A DNA stretch of 64,000 nucleotides, taken from positions 14,184,876 to 14,248,875 of the forward strand of contig NC_034412.1 of NCBI RefSeq assembly GCF_002078875.1, read 5' to 3'. The notes under the pieces were generated by a model. It ran no database searches. It was not told where the DNA came from and saw nothing but the letters and a program-made list of their open reading frames with translations. Source of the DNA: Numida meleagris. Lineage: Eukaryota; Chordata; Aves; Galliformes; Numididae. This document shows positions 1 to 13,104 of the stretch, piece after piece. Within the stretch, counting starts at the first letter, position 1. Every line of letters begins with the position of its first letter. Made by a program: the position numbers and the translations under genes.

Positions 1-458
1 ATAGTTTGGGTTAACTTGTAATTTTAAACTACAAAGTATACCATATTACACTGTCTCACTGCCAGTCCTCCCCCAACATAGATTGGTGTATTGCTATATA
101 CACACATTATATCAGACCTATTACACAATTAAGAAAGATTATTTAGGCACATAATCCTTTTTATTAAGTCTTCTTATTAACACCACCATTGTTGAGCTGT
201 TAAGAATGAAAAACACTGGGGTTTACCATAAAGTACAGTAGGTGGCATGCGATATCTCTTATTTTGACAGAACTTATCTTTTACAAGACACAGGAAATAT
301 TAAGAGTGTTAAAATTAATTGCAGGAAACCCAGCATCACAATGTTTTGTTGTTCATTCTCATCTAGGTAAAAATTGACTTGCCCTGTGAAGCTGAGTTTC
401 AAGCTATTTTTGCATTTCATCTGCAATTCCTCTTAAAAAGAAAACCTAATCAAAGAGT

Positions 459-491
459 GTATATATATATATATACACACACACACCACAC
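459..491. repeat. (TA)n(CA)n microsatellite
   Basis: An uninterrupted TA run grades into a CA run, ending CACCACACG. It is a compound dinucleotide repeat and likely to vary in length between individuals. Confidence 0.95.
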
Positions 492-584
492 GGGTAACAT
501 TGTATCTCCCTTTTATTTTGCAGATCAGCTATTTATTACACTAGTATTTTTAGCAACTAAAACCTGGCTTGCAATGTGTTTCAG

Positions 585-797
585 ATGGAGTTTATTACAA
601 AAAATTCACAGGAATTGTCAGATGATATTTTAGTTAAGAAATATTTGAGGGGGAGGAAAACCATGCAGTTCAGACCTTTAACAGATGTTCAAATACAAGG
701 GTATGATTTTGTACGAGGGAAGTCAGCGGGATGTTTGCCACTGACTTTAGTAAAAATTGTTTATGAAAAACCTGAGGTTATTAAAAAATATAACTAA
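585..797 (+). other. Exon-like open frame with acceptor and AATAAA
   Basis: A weak acceptor (TGTGTTTCAG, ending 584) is followed directly by ATG and a 70-codon frame beginning MEFITKNSQELSDDIL and ending VYEKPEVIKKYN before TAA at 795-797. An AATAAA lies at 807-812. A terminal exon is possible, but the upstream pyrimidine tract is poor and I recognise no homologue. Confidence 0.12.
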
Positions 798-1766
798 TAA
801 TCCCAAAATAAACAACATGGGAAGGGGCAAATGAAAGCACTCCTACTGAACTGGTTCATTTTAGTGTTGCGTGCACCTAGGTCAAAGTGATGCTGACAGT
901 TTACTAGCAGAAATATATATACATGTATCAAGAACTACTGCTGCAGGGAGATGCTTATAAATAGTCCAAGTCATAAACTTCAAACTCCACTGTTTCTGCT
1001 GAAGTATTGCGGGTCATTTTCCAGATCCAAACAGATCTTCAGCTTGTAACTTACACTATCACAGCTACTTTTTATATGTGTAATTCCGTACATTGATTGC
1101 CCAGCACTAAGTTCCCATCAGCAGGGCTTTTTTGTTTCAAGCACTTAAGTTGTAGATGTTGTCACATTTTTCTCATTTGTAAAAGGACTGAAGATTTTAT
1201 GTATCAAAACAATACTTCAGCAGAAACAAATATTTTCTTCTAAGATTAGGAATTTCATCATACAAGAAAATGAATCTGGTTTTCAACTTTTGCCAGCAAA
1301 AGTGTAAGCCCTCTATACAACAGGATTACGCATATTGATATTTACAGTAATGAAGCAGACAGCATGACTCGCTTACTGGAATGGGAAACAGACCAAATAT
1401 CTAACTGCTGATGTCAGTAGAATTCCTGGGTTAAATATTGTAAATTTATTTCTATTATGTATTACAAAAGGCACCCTTCCTCATTAATTTTACTGAAGTC
1501 TCCAGATGGGAAACAAAATATTAATTTTGTTCAGCCTTAGGCATTGTTGACTGTTAAGGTACTCACTAAATCACTGATCTTATACACATTAATATTAGAT
1601 TTCTGCTATAAAAATTTAAGACCCATGGGTATAAGGTTCAGTTTGTCATAAGTATAATTAATTGTTTTCAGAAATGATTAATTTGTCAAAATGGCAAACA
1701 TATATATTGAGCAGGCAAGACTCCTGATCAAGCTAACCTACCTTAAAGTCATGGTAATACTCATGG

Positions 1767-1781
1767 AATTATGCAAATTAA
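1767..1781. promoter_or_regulatory. Octamer/TAAT composite site, copy 1
   Basis: The 15-mer AATTATGCAAATTAA contains the POU octamer ATGCAAAT flanked by homeodomain-type AATTA/TTAA cores. An identical 15-mer lies 414 bp downstream. Binding is inferred from motif identity only. Confidence 0.3.
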
Positions 1782-2180
1782 TTGAGTCTTTCAATGTTGC
1801 ATAAAATGCTACTACTAGTACAATGCATGGAACATTAGGCTGTTCATCCAACAAAAAAGTTGCATTTTAAAGGCAGCATCTTTACAAGAGAGTCCTTATG
1901 GCTGAAGGTCCTTAGAAGTGCAATCTATTTTCCTGCAAAGTGATAGACTTTCAACCGTTACACAGAAGTTGTATTTTTTATTACAATTTTTTAAGCAACC
2001 CTTAAGAGAAGAAAAAACAGTAAAATTCCACTGGCCTTGAGACAAAGGAACCTATGAGGTTTGCAGTCAATACTGATACTAGGGGGAAATGTCCTAGCAA
2101 TAAGAGTTTTACTAGTAAAACCTCATTTACAAGCCTGGGAACTCATGATACACTACATTAAAATCTAAAAAGATTAACTT

Positions 2181-2195
2181 AATTATGCAAATTAA
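2181..2195. promoter_or_regulatory. Octamer/TAAT composite site, copy 2
   Basis: This is the same 15-mer AATTATGCAAATTAA as at 1767-1781, same strand, again with extra TAA-rich flanks. The pair could mark a developmental enhancer, but no gene nearby can be named. Confidence 0.3.
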
Positions 2196-3299
2196 ATTTA
2201 CTGTTTATCTTATCTTCTAAACAGTAAAAGTCACTGACAACACTGAAATAGCCAAATTATTCTAAATGCACTTCTTTCTCTTTGAGGTGAACCACACATA
2301 TATGTGAAATTCCTTAACTATTATCCAGAAAGTCCATTCAAAGATAAATATATGTTCCTCAGTAGCCAAAAATTTTGGTTTTTATGTCTATTAGGAGTGT
2401 CTGGTCATCAATGAACTCTGCACATCAATATAGCAAATAAAATACTTGTCTCAAATGTGATCACTTGTTATACATAGACGGTTATAACTATGATTAAGTA
2501 GTCCTAACAAAATATTCCCAAACAAATCACATGGAATTTCCTGAAGTTTCATTCCCCTAACTTTATTTCTTCATTCCTAAGAACAGTAATTCAGAAATAT
2601 TTTCAAAGATATTTTGAGGACTGAAGGAAAGCTTCTCTCATGGCTAAAAATCTCTCTCCTACTTCCCACAAAGTCCCACAGAGCCCCACAGAGATTGTGA
2701 TCTTCACCCAATTTATTCAAATACCACCAACTGACTTTAGTGGCTGTTCCTATTTTACACCATTGTGAACATAAAATCACAATGTACACTAGAACACAGG
2801 TGAGATGTGAGTGCAACATCCATTCTGGCACACAGTAGAACAATGCAGGGCCATTAGACAAATTAACTAGTGAATCAATTATTATGGTTTGAGGCAACAG
2901 CTTCTGACCTTGGCCTAATAGACAAGTACTGACTTCAATCTCCCCAGTGTCAACAGTCTTGCTATTAACATATATATCAAATACACAGTTATTATGACAA
3001 ACCTAATAGCCTTTTTTTTTCCCCACACACACAAATACACTTTAAATACTTTTATTTTAACTTCAAACTGTACTTGAAATTGTATGACTGAATGCAGACA
3101 CCTGCTGATATCTTGTAAATCAAAAATAAACACCTGACGTTTCATTTTTTTATGCAACCTTATCCTAATTAATTTCATATTTGATACACTCACGTAAGAA
3201 TTAATACACAGGAATATTTTGTCCTGAGAAATATTATGTCTTGTCCTATAAATTCCAATCAAGCTTCTTTTTTTCCTGCAAAAACTGTTAGAGTATATA

Positions 3300-6200
3300 T
3301 TTATAAATAGTCTTAAAGAATAAAAAATGTAGAAATTTCAATTCAGAAGGAAATTCAGTTTTTAAGGCTACTGCATATGGGGCACATTGTGCTTAGAGAG
3401 CTCACGTGTTTTACCTATGATCTCTAGTAGAAGCTGCAGTACATGGAGATGACATGAAGAGTTTCAGTTTGGGTTATGTGGGAGATCGGGGGCCATGATG
3501 CCAGAGGAGCTGTGTGGTCATCATTGGAGATAGGGAGCTGGGGCTCCTACGGAAGAAAAGTTGAGCAAAAGGGTTGAGGTTGCAGCTCCTCCTGGAGAAA
3601 ACACAAAATAGACTCAAAGACAGGAATATCAGGGCCATCTCTGGCACAAAGTGAAGAGCTATTAGTCAGTAGTGGTACCCAAGCAAAAATTTGAAGACCT
3701 CTCCATTTAGATTGTGTTTGGGTGTTAAAGTTTAACAGCATGTGCCAGCATATGAAGAGAGTAGAAGGAACGTGATGCAGCAGCCACCTAACCTCTTACA
3801 AAGCAGGAGCAGAGGAGCTCCTCCTCTTTATTTTGAAAATGAAATATGGATTATGGAAGAAGGTAGACATCATACCCTAGAATTGATGTCTGCCTAGGTA
3901 GTGATGGTCACTGCTCAACTCTGCAGAAGTTAAGGCAATCTTGTGCCTTGTGATAGAGCAGAAGGAAGAAATGCTGAGCTGCCCAGGCACACGTGCATTA
4001 GATAATTTAGCTGCATTTCTTGCTAGTGCAGACAAAGAGCACAGGTGACATATTCATGAAAGTATCTCTCTGTGTATTCCCAAAGACTAGCAACAAAGGA
4101 CCACAAAGTTTCACAAAAAAACTTCATTGAAGACATTGATTTGCATAGTGTAATACACTAACCATTACTCTTGAAAACAACTGCACTCATTCCATTTAGG
4201 AGGAAGATGAGGTCATTTGTTTCATTTGAGATATCCATTGGAAGGAGTGACCTAGTAACCAAAGTAACATGGTCCAAAAGGACCTGCTGTATCCTCCAGT
4301 GCCCTGTTAATTTTGTAGATGATTTGTGAAACAGTTATTTACTAGGCAGATCTGGCACAATGAGTTATCTGAGTAGTTTTCCTTATTATTACAGTACACT
4401 TACTAGGAACTTCTTTCAGCTGTGACACTTTGATCAGACACACAATATACAGTCAGATATTAATCCTGCCCTGTTTCCATGCAACAGAAGGTCCTGAGGC
4501 CACAGAGCAGTCTTGTTCCACTGCTCAAGGGTAGAGATGGGATTTGATCAGGGTCACACATGGAGGGCAGACCCAGAGGCAGACTTTGAAATGTTTCTCT
4601 GTTTTCCTCCTGCATAGTAAAAAATAAGAAGCATTGGGAGGAGAGCGCAAGAGGATGGCCATTGTATGGGTATTCACTCATCCTGTTGTAGGGTAGATCT
4701 GCATTTTCTTTTTGTTTTCCTTCCATTGTCTTTCTACCTACCCTTAACTTGGTTAACTCAGTTCTCAGTTCTAAACATCGATCTTATAATAGTAAGGTCC
4801 TAGACTTGCTCTCATTTACATGAAGGGAAGAAGAAGCTGTGACTCTAGGCAGTGTGTGTTTCTAATAAAATGTATATTACGATTTCCTTAATAGACCATG
4901 GTGTCTTAGATGAAGTCCCATATCTGTATGTGAATTAAATATTTAGATACTCCTTTTGAAATCTGTTTTTTCAGTGACCCATCATGTAACTATTGTGTGC
5001 ATTTTGGCAGGCTACCATGTTGCACATGTGCAGCAAATATGGCTAGTAACAAATCATTGTGATGTCCCAAAAAACACGTGTTAAGCTTGCCCCATAGTCA
5101 GCACTCAAAATACAATATTTTGCTCATTTTACATTTCTTCTTTGGTCTGAATACAAAAAGCAATCAGATCGCATTGGGGAGTTAATCACTTGTGAGCGCA
5201 AAGCAATGAAATTATCTAACATAAAAGGTCCTTTTTTTCAACCCTTAAAATCGCTGGTGAGCCTTTACACATTTATTCACTGTTGAAAATGATTTTGTAA
5301 TTATTTTGAAAGAGTCATTTTGAGAGGTATGTGAAATGACTTCAACAGAAATACTCACATGAGAAAGCATTCAATGTAAAGATGACGTAATAGGACTCAC
5401 AGTGTTCTTCATATTCAATTTCTGGGAAGACATTCACTTCCAACTACTTAGTTACTATTACTTACAGGTTATATGCTACATTCCATAACAGGTATTTTTC
5501 ACAGCCAGATCTATAGGGTGCAATATTGTGGACAACAAAAAATATTCTATATTCAGGTGCTTTTGCACTAACAAAGAGTCACTGTGGTCAGAATCTATCT
5601 TGTCTCTTGTCTCTTGTCTCGAATTAGTTTAGAGCACAAATCACAAGTCTACATCCCAGTAACAGCTTATACCAATCAACTACTCTGGTTTATATCTGCA
5701 ATTCATTTTTACGGGCTCTGAGAAATACAGACATACGTACTTCATGCATGCATTTTTGTTACAGCCAAAAAAGGGGGACGGGCACCTGTACAATCAGCTT
5801 TTATAAAAAGATATCCATAAACATGCATTCAAGAAATGAAATTTCCTTGTTACTGTGGAGCTAGAAATCATTGCTGCTTCCTATGCGACAGAAAAAATTT
5901 TATTTCATATTAGGATACATCCATATACTAACATATACTGTGGGGTGACTGCAACCTGGAATTCACAGGATGCTTAAGAGTTTACAGAGTATCCTAATAT
6001 AATTTCTCAGTATTTGAAGGCCTCAGTATTCCATCCTTAATCTTTGCAGTCTGAATGATCGGCATGGGCAAGCATCAGAAAATAAAGATAATAAAGACAA
6101 TGCGGGATTAGTGGTATGCTGCAGAAAAAGAACCTTTCTGGCACCACATGCTGAGATGATGCTAACATTATGGTAAGAAAGCAGTCTCTTTGATTGCTCT

Positions 6201-8600
6201 AACACCACTATATTTCTGAAATGGTTGCTTTTGTTACCATCAAAATCAGAAGAGGCAACTTAAGAGTTCGTTTGTTCTGTAACCTACAAAAAGGACTTCT
6301 CAACATCAAAAATACTGCAAGTTTATTATTGTTATTCCAAAAGGTTTTGCTTTCTACTGTGAACCTTACATGATTTGACTGCTTTCTCAGGGCTCTAGTC
6401 TGGACTTTCTTAATGCACTAATACAGGTATTTTTATACATCCAAATTAAAAGGGCTAAATTAGAAAAGTATCATATCTACGTCATCGCTTTCTACCTTAT
6501 ATGTCATTTTAAAAGCTTGATTTTTGTTTTTAGTATATTGACATCAAATCAAAATAGTTACCTTTTTCGAGATGGCTTTAATGTGAAAGAATAAGTATAT
6601 TACAAATGAAAATTGATTTTTAAAAAGTTTTCTACTGAATTTATCTACACAATGGATCACCATTCAAAATTACCTCAGCAAGAAAAAAAAAATCACCGAG
6701 CTTCAAACTTTTTTATGTATTGAGTAAAAAAATAAGAACTGCTCCTGTAAATTATAGTTTTTTGGGGGGGGAATGAATAATTAAGTAAAACTAAGCCTTA
6801 TAATAATATGCTGCATGGTACTATATAGATAATGAAACAAAACCATTAGACATTTTTATAAGGGAGACATGGTCCTCTTCCATTCCATTAATGACCAAAA
6901 TGTAAAGATTTAAGATCCAGAAATATCCATTTTACTACATGCAATAAATTGTCTATATTTGACACAAAAATCTTTTATGTATTGGAACTCAGAGCGTTAA
7001 TTCTATTCCTAGTTATTTCTGAGGATATGAAAATTTTGAAAACAAAGAATTCATTCCACAAGGCTTGTGATTTCTTTTGTTTGACCAAAATTAAGTCTGC
7101 TGTCAGAATGCTCCACAATCAGGTTCTAAAGCAAACACTTATTTTCTTTCTTTTCATGTAGCCATCAACAATCTTCAAACACATTTAAAATTAACAAGAT
7201 ATTACTCTGCTACGCATACTTGAACTTCACTAAACTTGTTAAGGAAAGAAAGGGTTTGTGTTATTTTCCCTTCACATCAGCAACAGCGTCATTATGGCTA
7301 TTTAAAAAAGTTGCTGTGCTGCAGTTCCTGTGGCACATGGGACTGAAATTTCCATTACAATGCACTAAGTCTGCCTCAGGTCCTGGAGACTGTGGGTATT
7401 ATTTTTTTAAATGTTAATTTTTATTTTATTTTTACTTTATATGTAAAAATCTGACAGCACTTAAATTTTAATCATTCAGGAGCTTAATCCAGGATTTCTT
7501 TCAAAGCTTAAAATTCCCTGTAAAGCTAAATTCCTTGATGTGCAAGAAATGCAGAATCAAACCCTAGGTAGCTGGATCCAAGCTTTGTTTTATCAGCCAA
7601 GAAACAAAGTTCTCCTTATTTAAAGTACTGCACATAACACTGCTAAGATAAGGATTTAGTTTCCTAAGCCCAGCCCTGATCCTTTAATGAGCTGTGGGTA
7701 GGCTCACCCACATGCACACTGCTGGAGTCGCACTAGCCCCACTTCCAGTAAGCTCCACTACGGGCCATGTTTCCCCATTTCCCTTAGACTTCAACAGGAG
7801 AGAAAAACATCTTTTATGCTGTCATTTCATTATATTTTAGGACCCCCTAATAAGCATTTATTCTGAATTCAGCAGGAGTAGGACATTACGAGGAGCAGCC
7901 TCCTTTCATTTGATTGATGCTATTAATTTAACTGTAAGGATAACTGAACAACACGAATTGTGAGATTTTAAAATTTGTTTTATTTTTCTAATAGAGGCAT
8001 CTACATAATTACTCCAAAAATGTCATCACTAAATGATGATGTATTCACCTGAAAAGGGACAACTTTATTCTTCTGATCATCACTACTGCAATGTTAAGAG
8101 AACTCTCCAAACAGGGATATTCTGGGATTATGCCTTCTCTACCCCTCCTCCAAAATTCACATATCCTGAGTTCTTTTCACCATAACATTTTCATTCAAAT
8201 CAATACGCTTTAAAAAATACATTTATTTCAAAAAAAATTCATTTTGATGGGAAAAAAAAAATGTAATGGTGACATTCCGTAATATTATTTTGAAAATCTC
8301 TACCTCTTAGAAATTGAAAAACAATTTCATTGCCTTATTGGCAAAACTAGTTCTAATACTGTATTCAGGAAATCTAAAGCCATTTAAATGCTTAGAGATA
8401 TTTTTTCACCTGCCCAATGAAACACCCATAACAACATCACACTAAGGCTTTTCCTGTAAAATATTACATGAAAGATTACGTGTTTTAAATCTTGCACAAT
8501 CATTCTGTATTCATCATATTGCAAAACATCTATAAAGTACAAAATGCTAGAGATATGACCAAATTTCATTTAAAAAAGAATGCCTCTGATTTTTTTTTTT
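3300..8600. other. AT-rich non-coding DNA
   Basis: No supported gene. The 3.4-4.1 kb part is slightly less AT-rich. A short segment around 7670-7760 (CCCAGCCCTGATCC onward) may be a very old interspersed repeat, but I cannot assign it. Confidence 0.45.
5601..5620. repeat. Short tandem repeat (TGTCTCT)2.9
   Basis: Two perfect 7-bp TGTCTCT units are followed by a third truncated unit (TGTCTC). Confidence 0.9.
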
Positions 8601-8607
8601 TTTTTTT
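8590..8607. repeat. T18 homopolymer
   Basis: Eighteen consecutive T bases on the plus strand, with no recognisable element next to them. Confidence 0.95.
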
Positions 8608-10583
8608 GTAAATTACTATAAAAGTGGAAGGAAAATTCTAAGAATTAAATTTATATTTGTTAAGTGTTCTGTAACATTCTGATGGTTCAACTCCGCACTT
8701 TTTTTCTAAAAGAAAACAGTGCTTATTACAGAAAATAGGACTCATTTAATAGCATTCCACATAGCAAATATCACAAATTATTTACAAGCAGATCATTTTA
8801 TGGATCTCCCATTGTTCTGGCAATACAATACAATGAAACTCACTATTTCATTTCATTAATTCATCACTTTACAGAAACACATTTGGCTACAAACAAATCA
8901 TCTACCCACTGTGGTGCCTTTAATTCTGACAACTTTCCCAATCTAATACATGGAAACATTGGAAAGAAAATATTCTTCACCTTTAAGGTGGCTCACAAAG
9001 GAACAGAAGTGACATTCCTGCTTCCTTTTGGCTCATAGAGAACAGATCACTAACCTAGCACATTTGCACATGGCCAGTAGCCAGTGTTATTCCTCTGAAG
9101 CCCAGCGCTCTCCCCATCCACGCACCAGACGAGGCCCCACTGTCACCAACACCAACCAGAGGACACCAAGAGACAACACTGGGGTGGGGAAACATCACTG
9201 TGGAAGATTCCCCACAGATCAGCCAGGGCCATCTCTGAAATTTCAGTTGCAGCTACTCCAAGGATGGACCTCTGTTACAGGGAGAGTGTTGTGTTTGGTC
9301 TCCAAGGCAAGATCAAACTTGTTTCTAAGTGGCATAGGGCCCTGAATCTGAGAAACTCCCTGCCTGCAGGGAAACTTGCTGCCTAATGCAGCAGCAGAGC
9401 ACAGAAGATCTACTCAGAGAGGTGCAGTTAGTGATGCACCTTTAATTTACAGTTAGTGTGGTCAGACAGCCCTTCTTTCTGTCTCTGTGTTTATCTTACT
9501 CTGCTGCATCGGTCATTAACAGGAAAACCTAATAGCTCTAAGAGATACATTCAAGTTACAAACACATTCAGACAGTCAAAATGAATCTGATAGCCTGCAA
9601 CAGCACCTAACTTCACCACATTCATCTCATTTTGGGAAGCAAAGGGGATAGCTGTGTTGCATATGTAGCGTTAACTGGCAAATACTGAGCTTTTGTAATG
9701 GCCTCTACAGGACTCATTGTTTTTGCTTAAAGCCAGTGTGCTTCAGCACCCTATTTTCAAGACACGTCTTTACCCCTGCTAGTCCCAAGTCAAGTAATTT
9801 TTAGGTATATGCCATTAGCCTGACTGCAGCCCAAACCCAGCAGCACAGAGCTCTAAGTGAGCAAATACCAAGATGAATTTGTAGTGTTAGGCTGTGAAAG
9901 AGGCTGTCCTCAGATACTTCTCTCCATCTGATTGCATTTGTACGGGGGGTGCATGGCTTATTAGTACACCAGTTAATAAAATTAATTTGTTCCTGTAAAG
10001 AGATCAAAACAATACCTGTTCTGGGAGACCTGAGCAGAAGTTCTCACATGCTTTACAAATACAGAGCAATGTGCTATGAGTAGGTCACATTACATCCCAT
10101 TCAGGAAACAAAGTCCTGAGAGCCATGTGAAACAGCATTCAACACTTCAGTTGGAATCAAAGCCATGCTAGCACAAACTGTAGACTCATAGCATCATCCT
10201 AATGCACACAGACGTGACATACAGGGACTGAGCTAATGAACAAACAGCAGAGCCTCAGGTAGCTGGATCCTGATCCGCTTACGCTGATTTTTCCCTGACT
10301 GATGCCAGAAAACTGCACCCCATGTTTGAAGGACAGAACCATACCCGGCACAGTGAGCACCTGCACCACAATTTTTGGCACCTGGTGGGGTGCTGGGCTG
10401 CAGCAGGGGCAGGAGGTTATGAAGGCAGGGGAGAACCCTCCTGGCTCCCACAGCACTGTCATAAATGCTTGGTGCAAAAGAGGCAGCCTGATCCGTGCTT
10501 CCGACTTCTATCACACCAGAGAGTGTGCCAGGCTAGACACTCACATCTGCTACACCAAAGGATAAGACAAAACACAGCCTCTC

Positions 10584-10613
10584 TTTTTTTTTCTTTTTTT
10601 CTTTTTTTTTTTT
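10584..10613. repeat. T-rich tract with C interruptions
   Basis: Three T runs are separated by single C bases. On the minus strand it yields a lysine-rich stretch inside a spurious open frame. Confidence 0.95.
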
Positions 10614-11826
10614 AAGGAAAAATACATGGGGTTTAGTATGAGCAACTGCACAGCACTGGGCACACTTTGCACCTTGAATGTATAACAGCTCAGCTTCACA
10701 AATTGCTCACAAGCCATGCAGTTGCTGGGACAGACAGCACGCAGCTCTCCACAAATGCATATGGTATGAACTACTGCTTGTCTGTATCTGAGTAAATGCA
10801 ATATTGTGCTGGCTTGGCAATCCAAATGGCCACTCCAGTGCTCTTTGGAGCCTTTGTGCAGAGGCCCCTCCATTCCACCTCCAGAGGAGCCACTGCCACA
10901 GCCAGCTGGCCAGCCCGTGACTGGATGCCTGCCAGGGTGGCTTGCAGCCAGCGCTTCAGCCCCTGGAAGCTTTGTAGCAGGAAGAAGCTGACAGACCATC
11001 AGGGATAATGGTTTTTGTCTATTAGGTAACTGAAACATAGTTTGATGAAAGTTAACCAAAAAATTCTCCAAAAAAAAAAAAGTGCATAAAAATACAATTC
11101 GTGGTAAAGTTCATGAGAATGAAGACATGTGGTATCTGTTTCTGCAGCTCGTAAGAGAGAACAGTAACACTCTACAATATACAGAATGTCAGTGGTGTGA
11201 CCAGTACATCACATTCCAGTTTTGGGCAGGAGCCACTATGTGCAACCTGCCACTTTATTCCCACAACTGACATGCTTTGCAATTTACCCACATCCTACGC
11301 CGCATTCTACAAAATTTTCAAAATCTCAGATCATTTCAATTCCATTAAATTATTCAATAGGTCCTTTCCATTCACCTTCAAGAAATTTCTAATCATAGGA
11401 CTGGATTGTAATCAACAAAAGTAAGTACAATGCATTTTCACTGAAGTGTCTGAGGGAAAAAGATGGCCAGTGGGTTAGGTAATAGAAAAACAAGCGATAG
11501 AGAGAATACACTTGACTAGTAGAAGTGGCTGTACTAAGGGTACCAAAACCTGTCCTTTAGAAAGTTATCCAGACTTGATGTACAAATGTCAAGCAATGGA
11601 GTATTTCCTGCAATTCCGCATTCACTGTTCCAGGGGCTGAAAAATTTCTCTGTCAAACACATCCACCTGAAAACTAATCTTAAACTGCCTGGCTTCAGTG
11701 TCCAACCACTCCATCTCACAGAGCACACTGTGCTTGTGCTCCCTACCTGCTGCTCAGTTTAAGCATTGGTTGTAAACCCCTTACAGCTAGCTCTTTATGA
11801 TGTGTCTGGCATAATGGGATCAACAT

Positions 11827-11857
11827 GCTACTACTACTACCACCATCTACTACCACA
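11827..11857. repeat. Imperfect (CTA/CCA)n trinucleotide tract
   Basis: The run reads GCTACTACTACTACCACC then ATCTACTACCAC, a degenerate trinucleotide repeat. Confidence 0.8.
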
Positions 11858-13018
11858 TTAATCTTCTTAACTAGAGCATCTCAGGAGCTCACACTCAGGT
11901 ATTTATCCACCACAACCCTTAAACCATTTTCATATTCATTGTTTTCAATTACGTTTTCCTTATGGTATGTGTGACTTATGTGCCTGCATATAAAACAGCT
12001 GAGAAAAACACTCCTACCACAAATGCGTGACAGGCTAACTTGGGAGATTGTCACTGAGATCAAATAGCAGATTTTCCCCCAAATAGTACAGGGACTGGGG
12101 CATCCTCTGCTCTTCCACATGTAGATCTATCTTATTGCTTAGTCTCACCTTGATCCAGACTCATATTTTAATGGCCTTAAATGTGAATATGCATATCTCT
12201 GACAAGATGTGACATTAACCTTTCATATTTGCTTAAGCAGCAAAGGGAAATTCAATTTATTTTCATGTAAATGCCTCTCTCACTCCTTACTGCACATCAT
12301 TCTGTCCCCTAAAATGCCATACAGAAATGTAGGAAGAGCTTATCTCACTATTAACAATGGCCAGACCCTGAAATTGCTTCAGGTTTCCCTGTGCTTCATA
12401 CCCTTGAAGGCAGTCTAACAGAGGGATAGCAAAGGGTAGATCTGAGGAGAGCAAAGTCCCCAGCCCTGGACCTAAAACCATATCTGCTGGATGGTTTAAG
12501 AAAACTCTGCTAAGGTAAGCTAGAGATGGAAGTACACATGAAGTTAGAATAGCATCATAATTATCAGCATGTATACTACATTAGCTGTGAGTAGAGATAG
12601 GACTGGAAAGACTGTAGGGGTTTGAATTCTGCATCAGATGTCCCGTACTTTTTGGCACCGTTTCTTCTGACTGTTGCGAAGAGCTTTTGTGGCAGCACTT
12701 CTCATATTCACTTATGGGCTGAAATAAGCCCAGGAGTGCTGTGGGTGGCTTTTGTCATTTACAAATGCCCTACTGCTACTGTCTAAAGGAAGCAAAAATG
12801 CATATAATAATAATAATTAAAAAAAAACCTCACACACTTGCTAAAAAAAATAATGCACTGAAAATCCATAGATATTACTATGGTTAGTAATCCATGGGTA
12901 ACTAACATTTCCTGCCTTTTCTTACTTTGTGGGTTTGTCTGTTGTGCTTTATTCACAAGATGAGTTCAATAACAAATTATCCTTAATTTACTGCTACTAA
13001 TGATGTAGGCAATTTTTG

Positions 13019-13104
13019 GTCCCAAAGCTCCTGCCTTAATGCAGGCAAAACACTCAGCGAAGTAGACAGAACCTTCGCCTAAGTAAGACAGGCAGGATTA
13101 GGCC
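13019..13104. repeat. Degenerate palindromic repeat remnant
   Basis: The left arm (CTCCTGCCTTAATGCAGGCA) and the reverse complement of the right arm (about 13073-13104) share CCTGCCT...AGGC-AA with indels. The right end reads CAGGCAGGATTAGGCC. This resembles old palindromic interspersed repeats seen widely in birds, turtles and crocodilians, but I cannot name the family from sequence alone. Confidence 0.4.

Larger units (their letters stand above)
1..3300. other. AT-rich non-coding DNA
   Basis: Apart from the microsatellite at 459-491, the weak exon candidate at 585-797 and the two octamer 15-mers, I see nothing coding. It has many short A/T runs, and no CR1 or LTR sequence is recognisable. 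Confidence 0.5.
8608..13018. other. Non-coding DNA with moderately GC-richer block
   Basis: The 9.0-9.4 and 10.2-11.0 kb parts are more GC-rich than their surroundings and give overlapping open frames on both strands. None resembles a known protein, and the longest includes a lysine run from the T tract at 10584-10613. Nothing else is recognisable. Confidence 0.45.

Noticed and set aside
10550..11071. 173-codon minus-strand open frame
   Set aside because: It includes a lysine run made by a T-rich tract, overlaps other long frames on both strands and shows no domain or splice context. The open length reflects local GC content.
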